From NCBI GenBank assembly GCA_051294375.1, contig CM119269.1:12804790-12868789 (forward strand): 64,000 bases of DNA. The letters run 5' to 3'. The DNA is from Paraspadella gotoi. Lineage: Eukaryota > Chaetognatha. Position 1 is the first letter of the stretch. Each line of letters begins with the position of its first letter. Positions 38,486 to 49,888 of this stretch are shown here, one piece after another. The notes beneath the pieces were generated by a model. That model was not told the origin of the DNA and did no database searches. It saw nothing but the letters and a program-made list of their open reading frames with translations. The translations under genes were made by a program, and so were the position numbers.

Positions 38486-38567
38486 TCGTGTCGTTGAGCG
38501 AAAACCGGTTTTAATTCTATTTCGTCGTCAAAAACCTGCTCTTTTTGGTCTCCTTTTGTTTAACCAT
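38296..38567 (-). pseudogene. Small divergent gene, copy 2 (frameshifted)
   Basis: Same gene as 30225-30494. The start codon is kept, but TCCTTTTG for TCCTTTTTG removes one base and the frame ends within about 17 codons. Sequencing error is likely. Confidence 0.45.
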
Positions 38568-38642
38568 TATTGTAACACGAAATACGATTAAAGTAATACT
38601 AGGAAGTAAGTATCAACATTCAACAATCCTACCGTTCCAGTC

Positions 38643-39542
38643 ATGTCTTCAAGGCGCCGCCGATGTCCCCACGACAGGCTGGCGCGACGCCTGATGAAGT
38701 GCAGCGCTGTTCTAGTTTTAGCGGAACCGCCTGTCTCATGCTAAGGTTTTTGGTCGAACATGAGGTAAAAAATATAGCTGACGTTTTGTTTAACAAAATA
38801 AAAGTTATAATATATTATAAATAATAATAAATAAACACGCACCGATAATCGCGTGCCCAAAAAACGCAAAAGACACGAATAATACTTATAATACTTATTT
38901 TTAACAACGAGGCTAATAATGACAATATCTTAAGCACTGTTTATACTGTTTTTGTGTAACAATTTAAAGACTTTTTTACCTAATACGAGTAAGTTTAAAG
39001 CTTCACAAATAAATACACTTTTTACTTTTACCATGATATCCAGATACTAGTTTAAATTAATACTAATATATAATATTAATAACGTTGATGTTAGTCAAAT
39101 AAAGGGGGTAATTAATAAGTGAAGGCAAGTATCAGTTAACAATAGTTTTAATGACGGACAATGATTAAGGTGATGACAAATGAAATGACGATAATATCAA
39201 GTAATTCTATTTTAAGAGTAATAATTTTTGGATCACTTTTTTAAAAAAAGAAATGGTATAATCACAAGTACATTGCTTAATTCCACTCCAGCCTGCTGCT
39301 CAGGTCCTTTCGAAAAACGATGCTCCCGAAGTGACGTTAATGGGCGCCTGCATTCTTCTCGGCATCATCGGCTTGGTGGTCGCGGGGGGCGTCCCGTAGC
39401 GACGAAAGCAGCGTCGTTCGTGTCGCTCGCCAATCTGATTGTTTCGATGGCGTTGTGTGCTTACCTCAGCTACGAAACTGTCGATGTTTCATTCAAGGGT
39501 GAGGAAAGAACGGTGAATGCTGCTGCTGAGGTTGGAGACGTG

Positions 39543-39574
<32 letters not shown>

Positions 39575-40014
39575 TGAGTCTTATTTTCCCCTTTTTTTAA
39601 ATAGTTTCCCGATCTTTTCATAATTTTTTTTATATTCTTTTATTGATTTTCAATAGATCAATAATTTTTTTAGTTCATTTAATAATTTACAGTTTTTTAC
39701 TTAATTTCAGGTCCTTCAAATATTCTTTTATTTCTTTTCAATTTTATTTCTATCTTTTAATTTTGTCATCAACCTACCTCGAACCTACATCATTTGCTCC
39801 AGGCTGCTCCAACGAAACCAAGGGCGCCACGTGGAAAAGTTTCTTCTGCATCTTCTTCACAATCGCCAGTCGCTTCGCCGCCTTCCTCGCCTGCTATCGC
39901 CTGGCGAATATGAAGAAGCCGAAAGAGTCGCCTGATGAGACGACGACGCCTGACGTGGCGAAGGAGGCTTTGACGTCTGAGAAAGAGGATCTCACAAAGG
40001 AAGATATAATTTGT

Positions 40015-40088
<74 letters not shown>

Positions 40089-43000
40089 GTCAAATAATAA
40101 CAAATACATACAATGCTATCTGAATAATAATAAAAAGAATATTATGTAGTATGTAATTACTAATTGGTAATTACCTAATATAATTTTTTTTCTCACTCAA
40201 AAGACACCATGAATGAGAAGAAAATCACGTTTGTCGACTCTTCTTCTACGACCGCCGCCGCCGCAGCAGCCGCCGCCGCCGCCGTCTCTCCTCCCGCCAA
40301 GCTTTCCCTCTGCGCCAAACTCATCGGCCGACGCCGCGCCACAAAACTTCAATCGGATTTCGTCTTTCTTCAAATCGCGATCCCCGTCGGCGCCGCAGTC
40401 TTCGTTATGAGTAAGACTGTGTCTGAGGAGTTAAGTTCTCTATCCACTTGACCTCTGACCCTTATCTTTTCACTGAAATTTAACCTCTTGGCATCTGACC
40501 CCGCGGGTAACCTCCGTGATATATCCTCTTTGAACTGTGATCTCCATCCGACTCTATTTTCCAAAAGCGTCCCTTTTCTGTTCCTCATCCCTGAATTTGA
40601 ATTTAAATGTAAATATTTAACTTTAACCTCTTACCAAATACTTAATCTAATCCTAAATCTTAATACTAACCCAATCCCCAATACTTTTTCCTTAATCCTA
40701 ATCCGAATATATAACACTAATTCTTTTTAACCTTAATCCTTAACCTAAGCTCTAACCAAATCTTTAAATTAAAAAACTCTTTTTATTCTAAATTTAAACG
40801 GAAATGGAACAGTTTTGAAAATTTAAGCTGAAATGGAGTAGTTTTGAAAATATAAGCCGACATGAGGCTGGAATCCAGGTTTTCCCAGCCACGATCACCC
40901 ACTTAATTGCTGACGCCATTCTGGTAGCGTGTTCTATTGTTTATATTGAAACAAATGAACACTAAAACGACTTTTAGATAGATTACTCTAGTAGTATTAT
41001 TATGGTTATTTTTCCAAATTCATTCATTCAATCAAAAGAGCCCGCCCTCCCTTTTTCCAGGTCACTTCTTCGCCACGATCGTCGTGGATCTCGACGTCGA
41101 CGAACACGTCTGTCATCATCTCTTCTCTCGACCCAGAATTTACTTCGGACTTATGTCGGCGTCGATGACGCTGATGGTCGGAATTGCCGGAAATCGGAGA
41201 AAGTGAGGAGCCGGACAAAGCGGGGAAAAGGGGTTGGGACGTTGATGAGGCGGTATTTATTGTATATTTGATCCCCGTAAATATGCTATTAAAATCCCCG
41301 ATACTGTTTAACAATATTTATCACATTATCATCGCGTGATCGGTCGTCATCCGCAAACAACGGTGATTGGGGTTTTAATATTAACGTGTAAAAAAATAAT
41401 TAAAATAAAAATGAATATATTTTAGAAAATAAATAGTCTATGAGATACAAGTTGTCCAGCGCTAGTGATCCTTTAAAAAAAGTTTATTTTAATCACCAAT
41501 ATGAAACAGTAGCACGTCACAGTTGTCTCACACTACCGATCTGATCTCACATCTTCTTCAGATGGAACAAAACCGGAAGTACTCCTCGTCCACCGCGATC
41601 CATCCACGGTGACGCCTCCGCCCTCGCAGCTCTTTTTGCCTTTTGTCAATTCGCATCAACTGTCGCCAATTATCCGAGAACGACTGATGGGTGAGAACTG
41701 AGAAGGAATTGTTATTGTGAAAGATATTTCTTTAACTGTATTTTTTAAATGAAATTGAATTTAACTTAATTTAATTTACCTATCGTAGTATTGAAGTTTT
41801 ATTGTTATAGTGTCGTTTTAGAGTTTCATATTAGTTTTTTTATATTTCAGAGTTTGTCATTTTTGTTTTTGTTGTCATTCTCGTTATTTGTGTGAAATGG
41901 GTTGGTATTTTCTGTTGTAAATTACGTTTTTCAACGTTTAAGTTAGCAGCGTGCTAGAATTCTACTAGCTTTTCTAGCAATTCGTTTAAATACTCGTCAA
42001 GTAGGATGGCCTTCCAAGTGGTTCATATACGCAAACAGTAGGCAGTCGGCACGCTTGTAAACGCGGGCACCGAATCATGTTTGACAAGAATGTGAATTTT
42101 CAAGGAGAGACGGACTTCAGATTTTGTGCTTGAGATCTCACGGTCCGGTTTTTATTGCCCTCTGGTTCACGTCTCCCTGAAAGATTTTTATCACCCTCTT
42201 CACCGCCGGTCAAGAGAGGGGTTAACGAGGTGCTTGTTTTGAGGGAGAGAGGGGGAGAGAGAGAGGGATAGGGAGAGGGAGAGAAGCAGCTGATGTTTTG
42301 CGTCGTTTATAATCACTGACCACTGGTCAGTGGTCAGTGACCAGTGGCCACCTGCTCCCGTCAATTCCTTTAAAATGGTCAGTGTTCACTGTTGTTTTTA
42401 TTTGTTTCCAGACGAGATTCGACGCCTTGCTGCTTCGCCTCTCTGACTTTCACTGCTCTTCTCTTCCTCATCAATTTTTTCGCTTATTGCTTCGCAGAAA
42501 TCGTAAAAAAAATCAAGAAAAGCGACAGGTGATATTATACTATATAGTATATACTTTGAGATCAATACGCTCTATAGGCCTATGCTATTCTTGTTAAATC
42601 AATGTTCGGGTGAGTTAAAGGGAAGTTAAAATTATAATAAATTACGGTTAAGATTAAATTATGGTTAAGGTTATAATGTGATAAAGTCAAGTTAGGGTTA
42701 AGAATTTATAAGTGATAATTAGTATTAGTAGTAAGTTAAGATTAGGGATAAGTTTAAAATTGAGTCCCAGCTTAAATATAAAAAATTTAAAAACAATTTC
42801 AAAGATAATTATAATTATAAACCAATTATAATTTAATAAGGAATAAAAATGAAAAAGAATCAAATCAGCAAGAAATCTTATCCAATAAAAACATCGTCTT
42901 TAAAATCATTGTTGTCACGTTGTCACGTTGTCACGTTCCAGACTCTCGAAGAAGCCAGTTGACGTAATCGATGGTGAAAAGGAAAACGAAGATGAGGAAA

Positions 43001-43176
43001 AGGACGACAAAGAAGAAGACGACGACGATGACGACGACGACGATATTTTGTCGGCCGAAACCGAATGTCGTTGCAGAAAACCGACGGGAAGAGACGATGA
43101 AGAGTCGGTCGCTTTGGCCGACGAAGAAATTGTCGGCCAGGCGGTCGAGGACGACGTCCCTTTGTTGAGGGATTAA
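38643..43176 (+). CDS. Eight-helix membrane protein with acidic tail, full gene (copy 2)
   Basis: Eight exons: 38643-38764, 39304-39498, 39803-40012, 40204-40410, 41061-41202, 41562-41690, 42412-42528 and 42942-43176. With copy 1 bases for exons 1 and 2, all phases agree and the CDS is 453 codons (452 aa). Eight hydrophobic helices are visible, such as FVFLQIAIPVGAAVFVM in exon 4 and FTALLFLINFFAYCFAEIV in exon 7. They form two sets of four, each with a short loop after its second helix (GGGRPVATK; GNRRKWNK), suggesting an internal duplication of a tetraspan unit. The cytosolic tail has a run of nine Asp. The N-terminus is Arg-rich. Exons 1 and 2 each lack one base here. I do not recognise the family. 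Confidence 0.7.
40015..40086. repeat. GA microsatellite at exon 3 donor
   Basis: (GA)n starts within 10 bp of the exon 3 donor of the membrane protein. The copy 1 tract (31959-31982) is much shorter. The donor also differs: ATTG|GTGAAG in copy 1, ATTT|GTGAGA here. Confidence 0.85.
42600..42770. repeat. Degenerate TTAGGG-like block
   Basis: GGTTAAGATTA, AGTTAGGGTTAAG and similar words inside the last intron of the membrane-protein gene; same family as 655-900. Confidence 0.6.
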
Positions 43177-44130
43177 ATCTTTTTTGGGATGATGGAGATA
43201 TTTTACGTTAATATGTTATGCTTATGTTATGGTGGTTGAAAATAATTTAAGAATTCTAAAAAGAATCTCATAATTATATTGGTTTTACCAATTTCGTATT
43301 TAAAAATTTAAAGAATTAAAGAATTAAATAATAATATGACCATAATTAAGCGGAAAAAAACGAATTTGAGTTTCAACAACAATTTGTTTATTTAGTTGAA
43401 ACTCAGATTCGTTTTTTAATCACCTTGCACAACGAAACGAAATAATTTAAAAAAGAAGAAAATAATTAAAGAATTAAATAATAGAAGAATGTTATGAAAA
43501 TCTCAAGTTAAGATCGTTAATAATTCACCATCATTTTTTATCATGATCCAGTCAATAATAATCGGAGTCAAGTGAGGATAATTTCGACGTCCACTTTGTC
43601 TTTGACTTCATTATCATTCCAGTCTGCATCCTTTTTTATTTTTTTACAACTCCCAAAATGTAATATATATTTAGAATTTATGTAGTGTAGATTACGAAAA
43701 TAGTAATCTTCTCTTAAATGTAGCTTGTGCCTGCCCGAGAAATAAAATTACGTGCTTGATTAGAAAATATACATAAATATATCTCTCTATTCTATATATA
43801 CAATATGCAATATACTTGTATATCTGTCGCGCTTGGTTCTCTCACTTGATCTCGAAATATCTTTTGATTACATATATCATACATGTCTTTTGTGTATAGT
43901 CTAAATAGAGACTAGTTGGAAAGACGGGCTTAACGTATTTGGTTTACTTAAGATTTTGTTTACTTAAGATTGTTAAAACCGTGTCTGGAATATTTTCATA
44001 AAATACATTTAAGAAAAAAAATGGGTTAAGTTCATTCCCTCGGCTCCACGATAAAAACAAAAAAGTTTTACTTACAGGCACAACGAGAACAATTGAATTC
44101 GCAAAAATAAAGAGACAGAAATAATAGTTA
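43177..44130. other. Intergenic, no gene
   Basis: AT-rich sequence between the convergent ends of the membrane-protein and leucine-rich-repeat genes. A short palindrome, TTTGAGTTTCAACAACAATT and its mirror (about 43370-43415), is the only structure seen. Confidence 0.5.
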
Positions 44131-44345
44131 GGAGTTAGTGCCAGAACCGTTCAATATAAGAATAAGCAGTCCCTGAGCTACAGTTCAGGCTGTAACACCG
44201 TGGCACAGGAACCCCGTCCTTCTTAACTGATGGGCGGCCACAGGGCTAGAATCCCGGACCTTTGGGTTGGGAGACAAAGGACTTGCCGCCTGCACCATTG
44301 CAGGCGGCGGTGGATTTGATTCCACCATATGTTAAGCAACCTTAA
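44131..44345 (-). mobile_element. tRNA-derived SINE, copy 1
   Basis: One of four related elements (also 49588-49803, 50531-50712, 50903-51102), all in the same orientation. On the minus strand it carries a GGTTCTAGCCC-like B box (here GGGATTCTAGCCC) about 40 bp after a GGTGCxGGxGGCAAGTC A-box-like region, as in tRNA-derived SINEs. The conserved 3' part contains CTGTAACACxGTG. Confidence 0.75.
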
Positions 44346-44466
44346 GGGTTATAGATTTATATGGATTTTGAATTTTTTTAAACGCATGACAACAAAAACA
44401 AATTTAAAATCTAATTAACAATTGATTATTACCCACAACAGCAATTATCAATGTACATTTATCGTC

Positions 44467-44701
44467 TCAATTCCAATTCACCGTCCGCCATTCCATCCGT
44501 CCGTCCCAGTCTCTCTCGAAATCGACGCCGGTCGCGACGCCATTTTTCAAAGCGGCGCCGAAATCTCCGCCGACCGGCGTGACGTCGAAGCAGAGGCGCA
44601 ACGCCGCCAGCGTGTGGTGGCGGAGCAGAGCCGCCTCGAGACCAGGGAAGGAATCCTGGAATTAAAGTATGGCGACAGATTTATAGTTTTAGAGAGTGAG
44701 T

Positions 44702-44781
<80 letters not shown>

Positions 44782-47700
44782 AGAGAGAGACCTGTAATAT
44801 CTTCTTGTGAAAGGATTTCTGCTCTTCTAGGATATTCATGTTTCGATCTGGCGCCAAATTTTGAGCCGCAGCCACGCCATCGAACTTGAAAGCAATGATC
44901 GAACATTATTAGTTGTTTTTTTTTTTTTAAACCTTAATTAAAAAAAAAAACTTTAAATCTTTAACCTAATAAAATCGACTTTCACCCGTACCTGAAAGCA
45001 CCCGACTTTGAGACGGGACATCTCCGCCACAGCGACGACCTCTTCCAAGGGAATTCCGGAGGCGAATCCGAGTTCCACTTCCTCCAGTCGCGGACACGAG
45101 GTCGTCACGAGACGTTGGAACTCTCCGGGGACGAAAACCACCGTCGTTGTTGGAGCCTGCCTCAACGAAAAGGGGATTTTACAATTTATGTACAAAGTAT
45201 GTTCAATATATGTAAACAAAACAGAATTAATTCTCTCACCAACAATCGTTGGAGATTGGCCAGAGACGGAGCATCGGAAAACCCGAGGGCCAACGTCTTA
45301 AAATTGTCGAGACGAAGAGTGGAGAGATTGGGGAAGAACGGGAGGACTCTCCTCTTGAAGAAGACGATGGAGGAGGAAGAGGAGGAGGAGGGGGAGGGAG
45401 GACGAGACCTTGGGGGGGGGTGAATGAGATTTTAATTTTATAATAATCAACCATGAGAATTGTCATCGGCAAATTGCCTTTTATTGCTGCCTGATCCGCA
45501 GCAAATCATCCTTTGAGGTTCGACGGGCAGAAAATCCACTGTGATTTCTTCCACCGAAAAATTTTTTTTCTCCTCGCTTGACTGTGAGTTGCTTGATTGC
45601 TTTCTTTCTGCTTGCTCCTGGCGATATGGAAATCAAACGGGCAAAGAACTTTTTTATTGCAATTTCCCGATTATTGTCAATGATAAAAATCAATTTAGCC
45701 GTACGTCGCTCTGTCATTCCTTTGTCAAACACTTGCTCTTCTCCATTCTTACCTTTGTCATTCTCATCGTCAGCTTGAGCGACTTTAACGATTCCATTGA
45801 CCAGAGGGCGCTTTCGATCGCCTCCCAGTCGCCCGCGCTCTCCACGTGTCGATCCAAATGCCTCAACACCCGCGAAGGAACCTTTGGGAGCAACGCCTCC
45901 GCTTGGGTCGGCACTGTGGTCCGAAAATTAATAAAATTTATTTTAATTTTGGAGATTAAAAATAAATAAAATTGCCAAAGCAAGGGCAAAGTGACCGTGG
46001 GGAAAGACCGGTACGGAGGAAGAGGAGAGAGGAAGGGTTTAGAGAGAGCGACCGGTGGTAAGTCGCCTCAATAGTTACTAAACATTGTTTGAGTTTTATC
46101 TAAATTAAATTATGCAACCATAACCTGTGCATCGTTTTAATAGTTCATCGTAGAGACGAGACAGTCCAGCGTCGTAGCTTTGAAACTCGAGGCTGTGAAG
46201 AGATTTTCCGTGAAAACCTAGAAATGGGTTCGTGAATTAATTCACGAAACCGATTCATCACCGAATGACCTTAGCCGCAATTCGTTCCGGGTCGTATCTT
46301 GGCGGTCCACCGCAAGCTTGGCGGTGAGGCGGTGACTGCATATAATTGAGTGGAAGGTAACATGGTACAAAGTTTCCCCACAAAGTATTAATTAAATTTA
46401 TGAAATATTACCCGAATCATGAGAATTTAAAACGTAAATGAGACAGTCAGACTGACTGACGGACCAAACGAAAAGTGACATAAACCTCTCACAACCTTGA
46501 ACGATTTGATCCGCAAAGGTTTTTACGTCGACTTGGATTTTGTAAGGAAAGAAAAGTCGAAGTTTGAGTTCGACGAGAGAATTGGGAGCGAAAGCGAAAG
46601 CGTTCTCGGACCAAGTAGACATCTGTTAATGTTATCAATAATATATAATTATAGTATATATTATATAGGAATTATTATAAGGAAAATGCTGTCTTTAAGT
46701 ATTTGTCGCAGTTGTTATTGTGGTAAGAGCAGTTGGCCACCGCGTTAATATTCTACTTTGTACATTATTTGGAGTTTTATTTCGATCGAAGCCTCCCAAC
46801 TCAAGACCTTGAAAGACACCAGCATCTTCATCTTCTCCATCCTTCTGCATCTCGTCCACACCGTCTTCAACGCATCCGGGTAGACCGCGTTGACGAATCC
46901 TCCGCCGCCGCGTTGCTCTTCCAAGCAGAGTCCCGTCAGACCAAGCTCCGATTTCTAAAACAGATGCAAAACTTAGCAAGCAACCAATAAATCAGCTTAT
47001 CAATCGATCAATTAACCTATTAATTAATATAACGGGTATTCATCAACACTGAATCCGTTTTGACTATTTACAAAATAGCTAGTTAGTTCTAAATAATAAA
47101 ACCAGTATAAAAATACCCATGAATCCTCACCAAACCACTTCCAAAAAGCCGGAGAATGTCTAGCTTCTCCGCGGAGGCGACTTCGTTGATGCTAAGACTC
47201 TCCAGTCTCTCCATCGACTCCTGCAGCGGCTGCAAGTCGGTGACGGCGGCGCCGATCCGCAGTCGAAGACTCTGCAGCGCGGCGAGAGGCCGAAGAAAGC
47301 TGAGGTCGTCGACGAAGCAGTTGAGGTGGAGACTTCTGACGCGACTGGAGAAAAGTTGATGAAGGGATGAGTTTTCTTCTCACCGTATTATAATTTAGAA
47401 AAATTAATTAATTGAACGGTATTGAAATCCCCCACACTTAGAATGCTCAGTGGGAGGTTCTCAAGTACTAACCTAAAATCTTCAGTCCAAGTCACACCGT
47501 GAAGCGGCCCGCGGAACGCCCCGTCCGCAATTGAGACGAGCTTGGGAAAGAGGTTAAGCGACGCCAAGAGGTCTTGACGCTTCTGGTCGTCGTCGTCGTC
47601 GTCGTCGTCGTCGAGGTTTTCTGGACCAAAATCGATCCGCTCAACATTCGGACACGCTGTCGACAGATGGCGCAAAATCGATTCGACGCTGATTTAAGGC

Positions 47701-48401
47701 GGGAGAAGAGGAAATTGATTTATCAATTGATAACTATCATTATAATTATAAATTTTTAATCGTGTTGTGTAAAGACTTTCGATTTCGTTGTTTTTAGGAA
47801 TTAGGAGAAAAACAATTTGATTTGTTTTGACAACGAATTGTATTAATAATTTACAGCAGACATGTTTCGACTCTGCAGTTTAGAGTCTTCATCTAAACAA
47901 TAAACATGTCTACTGTTAATTATTAATATAATTCGTTGTAAAAACAAATCAAATTGTTTTTATCCTAAATTATTAATCATAATTAAGGACGCTCAAGGAT
48001 TGCCTGTGTTAAGCTTTTTGGTTTAATAACAATACCACGCTTTATACCTTATGACGTTCCCTCGCACTATCTTGTATCATGTATAAACAAACAAGTAAGT
48101 AATTAATTCATCGGCCTTATTTTCAAAAATCACCCAATTTCAGCTTAAAAATCAGATTTCAGTTCGTTTTTCGGAAAACAGCGTCAATAAATCAACCAGT
48201 TGCATACGTGCCACACTCAAACAAAAAAAAAATATCTTCCGGTAAAAATCTAAACCGGCGTCTCGAGATCCGGCGTTGCTGACGTTGGCGCCACGCCACG
48301 TCGTCGGCGAAGGTGATGGCGATGACGTCGACGCCGCGAGAGGAAAGGACTTCCGGTGGAAGAGAAAACACGTCGGGCCGAAAAGGATTTAATGTCGACA
48401 T
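44467..48401 (-). CDS. Leucine-rich-repeat protein, 12 exons
   Basis: In transcript order the exons are 48401-48217, 47688-47473, 47344-47131, 46954-46808, 46622-46496, 46217-46125, 45913-45753, 45617-45452, 45353-45240, 45156-44992, 44884-44792 and 44655-44467. All junctions agree in phase except 45452 to 45353, where one base is unaccounted for next to CT- and G-rich tracts. The product is about 620 aa with ribonuclease-inhibitor-like LRR strands such as VRSLHLNCF, LQSLRLRIG, LVELKLRLFF, LHSLEFQSY, LKSLKLTMR, LSTLRLDNF and LEEVELGFAS. Exon 2 includes a run of nine Asp. I see no signal peptide or membrane helix, so it is probably cytosolic or nuclear. F-box proteins with such repeats exist, but I cannot identify an F-box in exon 1. 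A possible extra exon at 46275-46340 does not fit the phase. Confidence 0.75.
44698..44791. repeat. GA microsatellite in LRR gene intron
   Basis: (GA)n that begins right at the donor of the 44792-44884 exon (CAG|GTCTCTCTC on the minus strand), so the repeat forms the start of the intron. Confidence 0.95.
47810..47965. mobile_element. Small inverted-repeat element in LRR intron 1
   Basis: The left arm, AAACAATTTGATTTGTTTTG (continuing ACAACGAATT), is mirrored by AAACAAATCAAATTGTTTTT at the right end. The middle contains GACATGTTTCGACTCT and AGAGTCTTCATC, words shared with the 716-bp palindrome at 48548, so the two are related. Confidence 0.8.
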
Positions 48402-48547
48402 AATGTAATGTATATTTGATATTTATCAAAAGTTAAACATATTACTATCGGCCAATCGGTGATCTGTGTCGCATGGAATTTTAATCGATCTTTAAATTTT
48501 TTTTCTAGCCATTGTGTTAATCCTTTCGGCTTCGTTGAGTATAGAGA

Positions 48548-49263
48548 TTTAACAAAGTTTGGAAATGTTTTCGTCAACGATTTTTTATTAGTATTAAGGA
48601 CATGTTTCGACTCTTCATTTCGAGTCTTCATCAGCAGTAATGATGGCATTAACAAATTTGTGTAAAAGAAGGGAGAGAGAGAGAGAGAGAGAAGTGAGAG
48701 AGAAAGAGAGAGAGAGAGAGAGGGCCAAAAGTTTCCAACACAGAGATAGTTGTTAAAGATGAGTACAGTTTGAGTTGAGGACAGATCAGTTGTGAAAAGA
48801 AGTGAAATGGTCATTGGTGAAAGAGAGAGAGAGAGAGACAGAAGGAGAGAGGGAGAGAGAGAGAGAGAGAGAAAAAAAATAATATATATAATTATAATTA
48901 TAATTATTATAATGTATTATTTTGTCTCTCCCTGTTTTTTCTCTCTCTCTCTCTCTCTCCCTCTCTCCTTCTGTCTCTCTCTCTCTCTCTTCACCAATTG
49001 ACCATTTCACTTCTTTTCACAACTGATCTGTCCTCAACTCAAACTGTACTCATTCTTTAACAACTATCTCTGTGTTGGAAACTTTTGGCCCTCTCTCTCT
49101 CTCTCTCTTTCTCTCTCACTCTCTCTCTCTCTCTCTCTCCCTTCTTTTACACAAATTTGTTAATGCATCATTACTGCTGATGAAGACTCGAAATGAAGAG
49201 TCGAAACATGTCCTTATACTAATAAAAAATCGTTGACGAAAACATTTCCAAACTTTGTTAAAT
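48548..49263. mobile_element. 716-bp near-perfect palindromic element
   Basis: The left arm begins TTTAACAAAGTTTGGAAATG and the right arm ends with its reverse complement. The arms (about 340 bp each) match almost base for base, including their GA/CT tracts, around an AT-rich centre near 48880-48925. There is no coding capacity. It lies between the LRR gene start and the phosphatase gene 3' end. It fits a foldback or MITE element, or the paired terminal repeats of a retroelement. Confidence 0.9.
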
Positions 49264-49587
49264 TTTTTTTCTAAAAATATTAGAGATGTAGTTTAATTTA
49301 TCCATTGTGTAGTTGTGTGTTTTACAATAACAGTAACAAGAAGAAAGTTTTCACAGCCAGGCTGTAGAAAGGAATGTGAAAGTCAAACAAATCAGTTCGA
49401 TCTCGATGATTCACCTTGCCTCCTGCTCGGGCTTGCATTTTTCATGCTAAAAAAAACGTTTTTTGAGCGAATAGACATTCGAGTTTGAAGAGGATATTTC
49501 ACGGTTTTTCTCTCAGACTAAATTATTAAGCTCTTCAAGACAGGCCGCATCAATGTTTATGTTGAAGAGACAGTAATTATTGATATG
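49264..49587. other. Intergenic, no gene
   Basis: I see nothing beyond AT-rich sequence. Confidence 0.4.
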
Positions 49588-49803
49588 TGTTAATGACAGA
49601 ACCGTTCAATATAAGCAGTACCAGAGCTTCGGATCAGGCTGTAACACCGAGTTACAGGCGGGTTAAGCGCCCCGTCCCTCTTAACTGCCAGACGACCACC
49701 GGGCTAGAACCCGAGACCTTTGGGTTGGGAGGCGAATGACTTGCCTCCGGCACCAATGGCCGCTGATGAATGGTTGGTGGATTTTTAGTCCACCATAATG
49801 TGT
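49588..49803 (-). mobile_element. tRNA-derived SINE, copy 2
   Basis: The best-preserved copy: the minus strand has GGTGCCGGAGGCAAGTCATT followed by CTCGGGTTCTAGCCCGG. A TTAGGGTTAGGG-like stretch (49804-49868) follows at once. Confidence 0.8.
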
Positions 49804-49888
49804 TATTAGGGTTAGGGAGGTTTAGGGTTAGGGGAGTTTAGGGTTAGGGGGGTTTAGGGGGGTTTAGCCAATATCATAAAAAGTCTTT

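Larger units (their letters stand above)
32963..40915 (+). repeat. 8-kb duplicated segment, copy 2
   Basis: Direct repeat of 24852-32823. Beyond 40915 the sequence continues into the remaining exons of the membrane-protein gene, which copy 1 lacks. Indels relative to copy 1 damage some frames here (exons 1 and 2 of the membrane protein) and restore others (the 36210-36539 frame). Confidence 0.9.

Noticed and set aside
42300-42360. ACTGACCACTGGTCAGTGGTCAGTGACCAGTGG palindromic cluster as an operator
   Set aside because: A short local repeat inside an intron; nothing links it to a binding protein.
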